The translations under genes were made by a program, and so were the position numbers. The notes under the pieces are model-generated. The model had not been told where the DNA came from. It was given only the letters and a program-made list of their open reading frames with translations, and searched no databases. Shown in pieces: positions 18,001 to 26,602 of a stretch of 64,000 nt of DNA. This DNA comes from Alphaproteobacteria bacterium. GTDB lineage: Bacteria > Pseudomonadota > Alphaproteobacteria > Rickettsiales > JABSSG01. Position 1 is the first letter of the stretch. Every line of letters begins with the position of its first letter. Location: the NCBI GenBank assembly GCA_030426905.1, contig JAUHXQ010000001.1, forward strand, positions 310,001 to 374,000. The letters run 5' to 3'.

Positions 18001-19011
18001 TTGATTTTTAAAGCTATTACATATATGGTATCAAAAGTTGGAGTTAACGAGAGTTTTGCTATGCCAGGTGCTAAAGCGTCAGGTTGCGGTTATATAGGAC
18101 TATTTGTTGGGACAAGTATAGCTGTAACAGTACCTTTATTTAGAGAATATGTACCTTACAATCCTATTACTAAATTTATTTTTGCTAGATTTCTAAATTT
18201 TGAAGAAGCTTTTAGCTTAACGTGGCCTTATGCAACAATATTGACTTTTACAGGAAATCTTCCATCAAAATTTGGGGATCATCCTCAAGCAAAGTTAGTA
18301 TTTCGTGATGCTACAAAAGTAGCTGGTGTAGCGTATGCTACTTTTTCAAATGTTACTCTAGGTAATACAGAAATACATTATGGTACAGGTCATGTTGCTT
18401 CATCTAGTATTAAAGTTATATGCAAAACTGCAATTATCACTTCAAATTGGAAAGAGCACTCTTTAGAAAACACTGCGCTTAAGGCAAATAAAATATGTGA
18501 ACCTGTTGCTAGAATTCCTGTGTTGATTGAACAAGATAAGCAAAATGGAAAATTAGATAATTATACTTATTTTGATTATGCAGGTAAAATTCCTGAATGG
18601 CTTTTGTCTTCTGGCATAGTTATATTTTCAAAGGTAGTGCCCCAAAACCTAATTAGCGAATTTATCATGAAAAAATTAGGAGTAAAACTAGCTCTTGATT
18701 CATGTATAAACTTAATTTTTCAAACAAATCAAGATTATTCAAAAGGAGTATGGATGCAGTTAAAGGCTGAATATAATCCAGCACATAGCTACTTTCACAC
18801 TGTAAAAACATCGCTGATAATAGTATCAGCTCAATTGGGGATAACACTTACTAAAGAATTCTGGAATACTCTGATGCTTGCTCCTCCTGTAAGGCTTAGT
18901 GTAGATGGTATTGATTGGCTTATGCATAATTATGATACAGCTGCTGATTGGCTTGTAAGCAGTGGCAATAATTTACTGGGTATAACTAGCAGTGATGAGG
19001 GTGAGTTATAA
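18001..19011 (+). CDS. Hypothetical protein, 336 residues, function unknown
   Basis: I do not recognise this protein. It is a long uninterrupted frame with normal coding character. A hydrophobic stretch near the N-terminus (YIGLFVGTSIAVTVPLF, about residues 31-47) and another (LLSSGIVIFSKVV, about 201-213) could be membrane-associated, while the rest is mixed alpha/beta-like; there is no clear signal peptide. The start is uncertain: TTG at 18001 or ATG at 18025 (MVSKVGVN); neither has a good ribosome-binding site. It is divergent from the cold-shock gene and converges with a Sel1-repeat gene, at the beginning of the accessory region. Confidence 0.6.
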   Translation: MIFKAITYMVSKVGVNESFAMPGAKASGCGYIGLFVGTSIAVTVPLFREYVPYNPITKFIFARFLNFEEAFSLTWPYATILTFTGNLPSKFGDHPQAKLVFRDATKVAGVAYATFSNVTLGNTEIHYGTGHVASSSIKVICKTAIITSNWKEHSLENTALKANKICEPVARIPVLIEQDKQNGKLDNYTYFDYAGKIPEWLLSSGIVIFSKVVPQNLISEFIMKKLGVKLALDSCINLIFQTNQDYSKGVWMQLKAEYNPAHSYFHTVKTSLIIVSAQLGITLTKEFWNTLMLAPPVRLSVDGIDWLMHNYDTAADWLVSSGNNLLGITSSDEGEL

Positions 19012-19022
19012 CTAAATAGTAC

Positions 19023-19808
19023 TTATAAATTTGATAAGTGTTTTTGAGCTATATCTATTCTATCTTGCCATATTTTGATGAAATTATTTTTGCCTTGTTT
19101 TTTCAACAAAGAAATAAAATTTGTAGCGGCATTTATAAATGATTCATACAATAATTTGGCTTCTTCTACTTGGTTATCTTCTCTTAATATTGTTGCTAAT
19201 TCTGCCTGGGATAGTATATCGCCTTGTTCAATTGCTTTCCTGAAAGCATCTTTTGCTTTGTTGTTATTTCCCTCTTCAACATAGAATTTTCCTAAATCAT
19301 AAGCTGCTTTTGAGTTGCCTTTGTTCATTGCTTTTTCAAGCATAATCTTTCCTTCTTCAAGCTTTCCTTCATCCAGAAAAGTTTTTCCTAGTGCTTGATA
19401 TCCATAATGAGAATCTAAAGCAACTGCCCTTTCAAAGTAGGATTTTGCATCTTCTGTTTGCCCCTGGTCTTTCTTTATATATCCTAGAGCAACTATAGAT
19501 CTGGTATCATTCTGTTCTGCAGCTTTTTTATACCAAATTTCAGCATCTTTTTTATTATCTTCATAGGATGATAACCATCTTGCTAAATTATACGCAGCCT
19601 CAATATTGCCTTGTGTAGCGGATTTATCAAGCCAACTTTTGCCTTCTGCAATTGAAGACTTCGTTTGCATCAACAACATACCTAGCCAAAATTGACCTTC
19701 GTGGTCGTTAGCATTGGCCAATTTATAAAAAATATCTTTTGCTTCTTGGATCTTACCTTCTTCATACAGTTTTTGTGCTAATTCACAAGATTCTTTTTCT
19801 TTAGACAT
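19023..19808 (-). CDS. Sel1/TPR-like repeat protein
   Basis: The 261-residue protein is built almost wholly of Sel1-like helical repeats of about 34-36 residues. Units such as GQFWLGMLLMQTKS, AAYNLARWLSSY, SIVALGYIKKDQG, GYQALGKTFLDEGK, AAYDLGKFYVEEGN and SQAELATILREDNQ carry the expected A-LG spacing. Such proteins mediate protein-protein contacts and are frequent among host-interaction factors of intracellular bacteria. There is no signal peptide. It is followed at 55 bp by a strong terminator and the porin gene on the same strand; the terminator serves the porin transcript, so this gene has its own promoter. Confidence 0.85.
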   Translation of the reverse strand: MSKEKESCELAQKLYEEGKIQEAKDIFYKLANANDHEGQFWLGMLLMQTKSSIAEGKSWLDKSATQGNIEAAYNLARWLSSYEDNKKDAEIWYKKAAEQNDTRSIVALGYIKKDQGQTEDAKSYFERAVALDSHYGYQALGKTFLDEGKLEEGKIMLEKAMNKGNSKAAYDLGKFYVEEGNNNKAKDAFRKAIEQGDILSQAELATILREDNQVEEAKLLYESFINAATNFISLLKKQGKNNFIKIWQDRIDIAQKHLSNL

Positions 19809-19863
19809 TTCAACAACTCATATTTTTATAATTAAAATACCATCTGTATGTTATATATCAATA

Positions 19864-19894
19864 AAAAAGGAGACTAACCGTGCGTCTCCTTTTT
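19864..19894. terminator. Strong Rho-independent terminator, downstream of the porin gene
   Basis: AAAAAGGAGAC (19864-19874) pairs with GTCTCCTTTTT (19884-19894) as a perfect 11-bp stem closing a 9-nt loop, with A- and T-tracts that make it work in both directions. It lies 16 bp beyond the porin stop codon on the minus strand and upstream of the Sel1 gene. Confidence 0.9.
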
Positions 19895-19909
19895 ATGTAT
19901 GACTAATAG

Positions 19910-21247
19910 TTATAAAGCAGCAGTAATACCTGCAGTTATAACATTTGACCTAGTGCTTCTGTCACTTGGTGATGGGCCAACATTACCAACGGTTTTCTCG
20001 GTGCCACTAAATTCATTAAGTGGAGCGAACCCTTGTAGGTGATTATACTCTAAAAATACTTTGACATTCTTTAGTAAAAACGAACTCAAACCGACTGTGA
20101 GTTGTCTGTTAAATTCCCAAGGGGATTTACTTTTACCAAGTTTTATTTGACTAAATCCTGCAGAGATAGCAGTTTTCTTTTTCCATACGTCAAAGTTATA
20201 TCTTCCCTCTACTACAAATGCACTGACCTTAGAAGCAGGAATAAATTGTCCTATTGCAGCATTAGAAGGAGATCCAGCAGTAGCAGGCCATTCTTTTGTA
20301 GTTTGTGAAAACTCTCCGTACAATTCAAAATCTTTATAACTTCCGTAAGCATTTATGTTAAATGCAGGATTGCGTCTCTCGCATAATTTAAAGTGAATGC
20401 TTGGGAAGCTGGTACAAAATTCAGTACTATGTAAGTATCCACCTCCTAAGCTTGCGTAGCCGTCGCTATATTTTGTTTTCAATTTTCCAGATATTGCAAA
20501 ATTATCAATTCTGCCATCTTTCTTGCCGCTAGCTACTCTAAATTGAGGTCCGCCTTGAAGTACACTTCCTGTAAGTATAACGTTTTCGTGATTATATCCT
20601 ACAGCTATAGCATTTGCTAAAGGTTCAAAAGCGTGACTATGTAAGTTAATTGAAAAAGGATTTAGAGTTTGAGAGTTTGTAAATGGTACAGTCATTTTTC
20701 CTATATAACCATAAAAATTATGCTTATCAGGGTCAGCATATAGAACATAAGCTCTTCTAATAGATATATTCTGCCTAGAAGATACTGAAGTTTTCCCAAA
20801 GCCTACTGGGGTAGATTGACTAAAGGTTCTTGAAGGATTCCATTGGGTTTGTGCATACATGGTCCAATCTTTGGAAATATGACCTGTTAATGCAAGATCA
20901 ACGTTGTGTAAAGCTATAGCTGATCCACTTTTGCCACTAAAATCGTCAGGAAATGACATCATCCATGGGAATTTATCTGTCCTATTAGTACGCATCGCAA
21001 AAACATTTGCTCTTGCTTGTCCACTTAAAATAAGTTTAGGGGTTTTAGGATTTTTCTGTTTATGTTCAATGATCAATAAAGGTTTGTATGGTACGTTGCT
21101 ATTTTGATCTAAAATTTGATAACTATATTCTGGATCAAATGTTACAAATTGTTCTGCTTGCTTTTTCATTTTGTCATAATGGCCAGCTAATGCTGACTGG
21201 CTTACTAACAAAGAGGAAGCAAGAAAAAATGTTGATATTTTTTTCAT
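19910..21247 (-). CDS. Outer-membrane porin
   Basis: The 445-residue protein begins with a clear signal peptide (KKISTFFLASSLLVSQSALA, cut after residue 21) and continues as a repetitive beta-strand pattern with alternating hydrophobic and aromatic residues, consistent with a 16-18-stranded barrel of the phosphate-selective porin OprP/OprO-like type. It would sit in the outer membrane and pass small solutes. The final residue is Leu rather than the more usual Phe. It has its own strong terminator and about 130 bp of upstream non-coding DNA, suggesting an independent, possibly highly expressed unit. Confidence 0.8.
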   Translation of the reverse strand: MKKISTFFLASSLLVSQSALAGHYDKMKKQAEQFVTFDPEYSYQILDQNSNVPYKPLLIIEHKQKNPKTPKLILSGQARANVFAMRTNRTDKFPWMMSFPDDFSGKSGSAIALHNVDLALTGHISKDWTMYAQTQWNPSRTFSQSTPVGFGKTSVSSRQNISIRRAYVLYADPDKHNFYGYIGKMTVPFTNSQTLNPFSINLHSHAFEPLANAIAVGYNHENVILTGSVLQGGPQFRVASGKKDGRIDNFAISGKLKTKYSDGYASLGGGYLHSTEFCTSFPSIHFKLCERRNPAFNINAYGSYKDFELYGEFSQTTKEWPATAGSPSNAAIGQFIPASKVSAFVVEGRYNFDVWKKKTAISAGFSQIKLGKSKSPWEFNRQLTVGLSSFLLKNVKVFLEYNHLQGFAPLNEFSGTEKTVGNVGPSPSDRSTRSNVITAGITAAL

Positions 21248-21378
21248 ATTTCTCCTATTTCTTAAATTATCAGTTGATAATATTCAGTATTTTTTCGCTC
21301 CTCAATAGAAATAAGAGTTTTGGTAAATAATTTTAGCATGCTGTGTCATAGCTGCAAAGTTTGTGCTATATAAATATT

Positions 21379-22449
21379 CTATGGGTACCAGGTAGTATCA
21401 AAGGACTGATAACCAATTGTAAAATTTTTATAATCTTCTTGAAGGTTAATAGTCTTATTTATATATCTAATATCGCCAAAAAATACTTGAGAATCAAATA
21501 CAATATCTAAGTTATTATCTTTATGTGCGTATTTGTAAACTATAGCAGAAAACACTCCTGGGCCTGTTGAAGAAATTGTCTGGCAAAGGTGATTTAATGG
21601 ATTTGCAGCATAGTTTGGTGTGTCATCACTTATTATCATGTTACGCTCTACAGCTTTTAGAAGTTCTGTAATGATAATATGGTCTGGTTTTGCACCTATT
21701 ACGCTATTGCTGATATATTTGAATTTATGTTTTTCATAGCCAACAAAGAAATCGTATGTTTTTACAATCTCGTTTATTGCAGGGTCAAAAATTTCTTGGT
21801 CCAGATCCATATATACACCACCATTCTGCAAAAGCATATAGCGAAAAATATCTGAGGCCATACCCCAGCGTGCTTTAGCTATTACTTTGTATAAAACGCA
21901 TTCTAAGTTATGGTTTTGGAAATAAAATTGGTCTAGAGTTTTTATTGTTATTGGAATATTTTCTAAAGATTGGACTGTGTGCGGAATAAGTTGTTCATCA
22001 TTAGTCCACAAATTAAATTCCCATTGCTGATTATTATTAAAAACTTTTGTGTTATTTATTAATTTACTTATATCTGATTCTGGCACTTCTTGGGGGTTAT
22101 GAGGTGAAGTAAACCATATAGAATGCATAGTTAATGGAATAGTAGCCTCACGAGAAGGGTTGTCCCGTAACAAAGGAAGATTTTGAGTTCTGATACTTTC
22201 TAGCTCTGTATTGATTACTTTTTTATTGTCAATGTTAGCTGCTTTCTCTTGTAGTTCACTAGTAAAATTCTCTTGTTTTAAAAAAGTATATATATCTACT
22301 GGAAATTTATAAGTAGCGTTTCTGTTATATTTTTGTACTTTATTTAATGTATTTTTGCATTCATCAGAAACTTTACGACCTCTTTTTAACCATTCATAGA
22401 ATGTATCTATGATACAACAATTTTTTTTACAAGTACCTGCGTCATTCAT
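21379..22449 (-). CDS. TcdA/TcdB-like glycosyltransferase with DXD motif
   Basis: The 356-residue protein resembles the catalytic domain of large clostridial toxins and the DXD sugar-binding family. After an N-terminal helical part, the HSIWFTSPHNP segment (about residues 125-135) corresponds to the toxin-type nucleotide-sugar strand. The segment MASDIFRYMLLQNGGVYMDLD has the SD...R (R three residues after D) and GG-hydrophobic-D-x-D arrangement, with D215 and D217 as the predicted metal/UDP-sugar ligands. Such enzymes glycosylate host proteins or sugars. No signal peptide is seen, fitting a type IV effector. It is divergent from a second gene that has two copies of the same domain. Confidence 0.82.
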   Translation of the reverse strand: MNDAGTCKKNCCIIDTFYEWLKRGRKVSDECKNTLNKVQKYNRNATYKFPVDIYTFLKQENFTSELQEKAANIDNKKVINTELESIRTQNLPLLRDNPSREATIPLTMHSIWFTSPHNPQEVPESDISKLINNTKVFNNNQQWEFNLWTNDEQLIPHTVQSLENIPITIKTLDQFYFQNHNLECVLYKVIAKARWGMASDIFRYMLLQNGGVYMDLDQEIFDPAINEIVKTYDFFVGYEKHKFKYISNSVIGAKPDHIIITELLKAVERNMIISDDTPNYAANPLNHLCQTISSTGPGVFSAIVYKYAHKDNNLDIVFDSQVFFGDIRYINKTINLQEDYKNFTIGYQSFDTTWYP

Positions 22450-22584
22450 TTGAAAACTTAACCGCTATCACAACTTTACGTTTGGTCTTTAATAGTATCA
22501 TTTTTGCTTTAGGAGTTAAATTACTTATTCCTTTAATAAACTATTATACTATTCTCCTAGCAAACTAACTTTAAATAGTAACAA

Positions 22585-24489
22585 ATGTCTATTAACCCTA
22601 AAAGTAAAAAATGTGGACGGTTTAATCATATTGAACTGTTATGTAACGAAAAGATACTGCATTGTAAAAATAAACAATATTATAGTGAACTTGATAAGCT
22701 TTCAGAAATAAAATATCGCTATCTAGAAAATTTTGTATCTTGTAAATACCTGATTAATAATAAAATTCCGCCAATATTACATTTAGTATGGGTTTTTGGT
22801 AAAAATAGCTTTTACAAAGATATAAAGGAAAAGCATATTGATTTAATCAAAAATAATATTCAAAAGCTTAAAGAGGATGGAAACAAGTGGCAATATTATT
22901 TATGGACCAATGATGTCCCTCTCTTACAAGAAAAAATCAAATTAGATCTAGAAATAAAACATATAGAAGAAGAAAATTCTATATCTACTAGGTTAAAAAA
23001 TAAGATTTATCATCTTATTGATAATGGCGATTTAGCAATAGCAAGTGATACTATTCGATTACTTATGCTAAGGATATATGGAGGGGTATATATGGATATA
23101 AATTATGTTTTAAAATCTCCTATATATAATATCATGCAGTGCTATGATTTTTTTTCCTCTACAGCTTCAGGTTATGAATATGTAATTGAAGTTACTCCTA
23201 TCGGTGCTATACCTAATCACCCTATCATTATAGAAACAGTTCATCTTTTAATGAGAAACCTATTTAGTGTTACTGCTCCAGATTATGTTCGTTTCCCATG
23301 CAATAAAGCTTCAGAAACATTTGCAAAATCTGGTACTCCGTTGTCTCTTGGTTATTACAAATATGCTAATAAAAAAACTATAGATATAGCTTTCCCTGAA
23401 GGAGTCTTGTCTGCGATTAGTAATAAAAATAAAGCTTATATCAGTAATGTAGAAAAAAAAGCAATAGATTATGCATCAGTTAATCTCCCTCAATTGGGTT
23501 TTGACCAAAAAGAAAACAGCTGGATTTTTAAGAATTATAATCAGTTAATTCAATATACCTGTTTTGGTACTCCCTCGATACAGGTTCAATTATGCGAAAG
23601 AAACATTATCTGTGATTTTAAACTGCTAAAGCAATTGAGGCAAAAACACTTAAATAAATTACCGTTTTCTATAGATTACTCAAAAGAATCGAAAATTCCA
23701 GCAAAATTACACTTTGTCTGGGTAACATCAGAATATAGTAAAAAAGAAGTTAGTAGTAAAAACATTAAGTTAATTGAACAAAATATAAAAATTCTTAGTA
23801 AAGATGGACAGCAATGGCATTACTATTTGTGGACAAATGATGAAAGCTTAATACCTAAAACAGTAGAATCTCTAAAAAATCTTGGTATAACAATTAAGAA
23901 TATTAATGAACTTTCCTCTCTATCTAATCAATTGCAGAAAAATATATTAGAGCTAATAGATGATCATTTATTTGCTATTGCAAGCGATGCTCTAAGAATT
24001 TTAATATTACTTGACAATGGAGGAGTGTATATAGATGTTGATTATTCTTTCTATACTACAATCAGAAAGATAATGCAGTCTTATGATTTTTTTGCAAAAG
24101 AAATTCCTATTTATACAGATGCACTTGATGTAGTGCCTATAGGCAGCAGTCCCAATCATCCAATTCTAAAAACAGCTTTACAATATCTTGAAATAAATTT
24201 GGATAAAGTTAGTGCGCCCGATTATATTAAATATCCATGCTCTTATAAAGATCAGTCTTACTCTAATAGTGCTATATTGTCTTACGGTTTTTATGAGTCT
24301 GGAAATAAACATAGTACTACAGATATTGTATTTTCTTATAAAATTTTTCATAGTAAGGTACTTAGCTATTATTATAGTGAGATTAATTCATTTTCAAGTG
24401 AAGATCTATTATTGGAAAAGTATGATTACATACGCATACCGCCAATAGGTCACGATAACGGTGACAAGAGTTGGTATAATGAATATTAA
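22585..24489 (+). CDS. Protein with two tandem TcdA/TcdB-like glycosyltransferase domains
   Basis: The 634-residue protein holds two homologous halves. Half 1 (about 60-310) has LHLVWVFGKNSF, WQYYLWTND and ASDTIRLLMLRIYGGVYMDIN, with the metal motif at D171-I-N173. Half 2 (about 370-630) has LHFVWVTSEYSK, WHYYLWTND and ASDALRILILLDNGGVYIDVD, with an intact D484-V-D486. A duplication and fusion of one domain is the simplest origin. The second half keeps all expected ligands and is likely the active one; the first lacks the second aspartate. No signal peptide. Promoter region is shared with the divergent single-domain gene (136-bp gap). Confidence 0.82.
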   Translation: MSINPKSKKCGRFNHIELLCNEKILHCKNKQYYSELDKLSEIKYRYLENFVSCKYLINNKIPPILHLVWVFGKNSFYKDIKEKHIDLIKNNIQKLKEDGNKWQYYLWTNDVPLLQEKIKLDLEIKHIEEENSISTRLKNKIYHLIDNGDLAIASDTIRLLMLRIYGGVYMDINYVLKSPIYNIMQCYDFFSSTASGYEYVIEVTPIGAIPNHPIIIETVHLLMRNLFSVTAPDYVRFPCNKASETFAKSGTPLSLGYYKYANKKTIDIAFPEGVLSAISNKNKAYISNVEKKAIDYASVNLPQLGFDQKENSWIFKNYNQLIQYTCFGTPSIQVQLCERNIICDFKLLKQLRQKHLNKLPFSIDYSKESKIPAKLHFVWVTSEYSKKEVSSKNIKLIEQNIKILSKDGQQWHYYLWTNDESLIPKTVESLKNLGITIKNINELSSLSNQLQKNILELIDDHLFAIASDALRILILLDNGGVYIDVDYSFYTTIRKIMQSYDFFAKEIPIYTDALDVVPIGSSPNHPILKTALQYLEINLDKVSAPDYIKYPCSYKDQSYSNSAILSYGFYESGNKHSTTDIVFSYKIFHSKVLSYYYSEINSFSSEDLLLEKYDYIRIPPIGHDNGDKSWYNEY

Positions 24490-24698
24490 ATAATTATGCG
24501 AGTAATGAGAGATGATATCTAGGGTTCAAAATTAAATTGACTATATTAAAAATGTTTCTAAAATTTTTATTTAATCTTGAGAAAGAATGATGTACCTTTA
24601 AGCTATAGTGAGTACTGTATGGAAATAAGAGGTTGGCAATGAGATCAAGCAAAGAGTCACTTCGTACAGTGCTGTAGTCAATTTTAATAGAGAGTATT
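24490..24698 (+). promoter_or_regulatory. Intergenic leader upstream of the OmpW-like gene, with promoter candidate
   Basis: TTGACT (24537-24542) and TAAAAT (24559-24564) with 16-bp spacing are a plausible promoter about 135 bases before the OmpW-like start. The first 12 bases (TTGACTATATTA) recur exactly at 26544-26555 before the PLC operon. The remaining leader has no clear terminator. A minus-strand frame of 87 codons here has no supporting similarity and is treated as chance. Confidence 0.4.
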
Positions 24699-25331
24699 AT
24701 GCATACTATAAATAAAATCATTACTTTATCATTCGTTTCATTAATAATATTTTGCAATGCTCATGCTGCACATCCAAGAAAAGGCAATTTTGCAATCAAG
24801 GCAAGGGGTGGTTATATGGATATTAATGATGACATAAAAAATGGAGAAAATGGCACAAAGGCAACGCAAAAATTTAAGAACGGGCTTATATTAGATGGAG
24901 CGTTAAACTATTTTATCACTGATAATATAGCTGTAGAAGTCTCTCCGGGAATTGGTTTCATTGAATACCAAAAACTAGATAGCACTAAAAAAAGTATCAG
25001 TTTATTACCAATAACAGCAACTGCTCAGTTTTATTTACCTATCTACGATAAAGTTATGCCTTATTTAGGAGGCGGGTACTCGCACACATTTTTCTTTAAT
25101 GAGCCTACAAATGTAAAAATTAATGATGGAGGCAGTGGAGTTGCTCAAGTTGGTGTAGATTTATATGTTCTAGACCATATTTTCCACGATGGTAATTTTC
25201 ATAATGTAGGGATTAATATTGATGCTAAATATTTTTTTAAGGCAAAGCATGAAATAACAGAATTAACAGAAAAGTTTAAAAATGATTTATCAAGATTTAC
25301 TGTAACAGCTGGTCTTACTGTTGTCTTTTAA
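24699..25331 (+). CDS. OmpW/opacity-like outer-membrane beta-barrel protein
   Basis: The 210-residue protein has an N-terminal signal peptide (about residues 1-24, ending HAA) and an eight-stranded barrel-like remainder: GNFAIKARGGYMDI, DGALNYFITDNIAVEVSPG, LLPITATAQFYLP, YLGGGYSHTFFF, GINIDAKYFF and a final strand ending in VVF, with the terminal Phe of outer-membrane barrels. The pattern matches OmpW-like proteins. It sits 23 bp upstream of the PfkB kinase gene and is likely cotranscribed with it. Confidence 0.8.
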   Translation: MHTINKIITLSFVSLIIFCNAHAAHPRKGNFAIKARGGYMDINDDIKNGENGTKATQKFKNGLILDGALNYFITDNIAVEVSPGIGFIEYQKLDSTKKSISLLPITATAQFYLPIYDKVMPYLGGGYSHTFFFNEPTNVKINDGGSGVAQVGVDLYVLDHIFHDGNFHNVGINIDAKYFFKAKHEITELTEKFKNDLSRFTVTAGLTVVF

Positions 25332-25354
25332 CATATTTTAGCTAGAGATGTATC

Positions 25355-26476
25355 ATGAAGTATTTTTGCAAAAAAATTAAACCATGGTTTTATTCTCTTT
25401 TCATATGTTTGTTCTTAACAAACTCTGTATATGCCATTCAAAATGTTGATTATAGAGAAGATCAACAATGGCAGAAAAAAGAAAAAGATTTGTTTATTGT
25501 CAGTAATGCTATGTATGATTTCTTTATTAAGGTAGATCATGAAACTTTAAATAAATATTCTAGTGTATATAATATTAAAAAGGGATTTTCTGGGATTATC
25601 GATAGGAGATCAATGCATTCTATTATTAATGAGACTAAAATTTTTAAGCAAGCGGCTGCAGGAGGTTCTACTAATACTGCACTAGGGATGGTTAGCTTTG
25701 GTGGTAGTGCAACATTTAATTCAGTAGCTTCGCTCGATAATATAGGGAAAAAATTCTATGCTAGTATTCAAGAATCCGGAGTGGTTCCTATAATAAAATT
25801 TAGAGAAGAAGGTAGCACAGGAGTAGTGATTGTGTTTGTTACTCCAGAAGGTGATAGAACTATGTTTTCTAGCCAAGGAGTTGGAATTAATTTCCAAAAT
25901 ACAGATATTGATTACGGTTCAATCAAAGACCACAAAATATTATTAACAGACGCTTACTCATTATTAGATAAAAATTTTAAACCTATTTTTCTTAATTTAA
26001 TTTCGGAAGCAAAAAAACATAATACTCACGTAGCATTCTCTTTATCAGCAAATTACGTTGCTACTCAACATAGAGAATTCATAAAAACCAATATTCCTAA
26101 TATTGATATTATTTTTGGAAGCAAATATGAGGTGATGGCATTATTCGATTCTAGTGATTTTGAGCAAGCTATATTAGAATTTCAAAAAATAGGTAATATT
26201 GGTATTTTTACCATGGGGGGTGATGGTGCGCTTATAATAACTAAAGATGACCTTATTTTAATTCCTGCTGAAAAAGTGAAAACAGTTGATTCAACAGGAG
26301 CTGGAGATATGTTTGCAGCTGGTTTTTTATATGGCTATTCAAAAGGATTTAGTTTAAAAGCTTGTGGGGATCTTGGTAGCAAGGCAGCTGCGTATATAAT
26401 ACAACAAGAAGGAGTTCACCCTAGAGAGGAGCTACACCAAATACTAAGCTCTTTTAGTTTCACAAAACATAGCTAA
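25355..26476 (+). CDS. PfkB-family carbohydrate/nucleoside kinase with N-terminal signal peptide
   Basis: The 373-residue protein is a ribokinase-fold (PfkB) kinase most like adenosine kinases: IVSNAMYDFFIKVD opens the fold, AAGGSTNTALGMVSFGG is the substrate-lid region, and VDSTGAGDMFAAGFLYG holds the anion hole and catalytic base Asp318. Unusually it starts with a basic, then hydrophobic, segment (FYSLFICLFLTNSVYA) and an apparent signal peptidase I site after Ala27. The kinase core begins near residue 44, so the leader is an addition, not part of the fold. It follows an OmpW-like gene by 23 bp. Phosphoryl acceptor and true localisation are unknown. Confidence 0.85.
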   Translation: MKYFCKKIKPWFYSLFICLFLTNSVYAIQNVDYREDQQWQKKEKDLFIVSNAMYDFFIKVDHETLNKYSSVYNIKKGFSGIIDRRSMHSIINETKIFKQAAAGGSTNTALGMVSFGGSATFNSVASLDNIGKKFYASIQESGVVPIIKFREEGSTGVVIVFVTPEGDRTMFSSQGVGINFQNTDIDYGSIKDHKILLTDAYSLLDKNFKPIFLNLISEAKKHNTHVAFSLSANYVATQHREFIKTNIPNIDIIFGSKYEVMALFDSSDFEQAILEFQKIGNIGIFTMGGDGALIITKDDLILIPAEKVKTVDSTGAGDMFAAGFLYGYSKGFSLKACGDLGSKAAAYIIQQEGVHPREELHQILSSFSFTKHS

Positions 26477-26491
26477 TTAACAATGAAATTG

Positions 26492-26538
26492 AATTAAAGA
26501 ATTATGTCTCTGCAGAATCGTGTTCTGCTTCTTTAATT
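26492..26538. promoter_or_regulatory. Long interrupted hairpin between the pfkB gene and the PLC operon
   Basis: An outer 10-bp stem AATTAAAGAA/TTCTTTAATT (26492-26501 with 26529-26538) stacks on an inner 6-bp stem GCAGAA/TTCTGC (26512-26517 with 26523-26528, 5-nt loop), leaving a 10-nt bulge on the left. It could end the OmpW-PfkB transcript or regulate the next operon, whose TTGACT box begins 6 bases later at 26544. Confidence 0.45.
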
Positions 26539-26602
26539 AAGTATTGACTATATTATTAAATTCTTTTAGTGATTAATAAAATATTAATAATAGGAGGTGA
26601 GC

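Noticed and set aside
24494..24757. 87-codon minus-strand frame before the OmpW-like gene
   Set aside because: It overlaps the signal peptide of the OmpW-like protein, lacks a ribosome-binding site and has no recognisable content.
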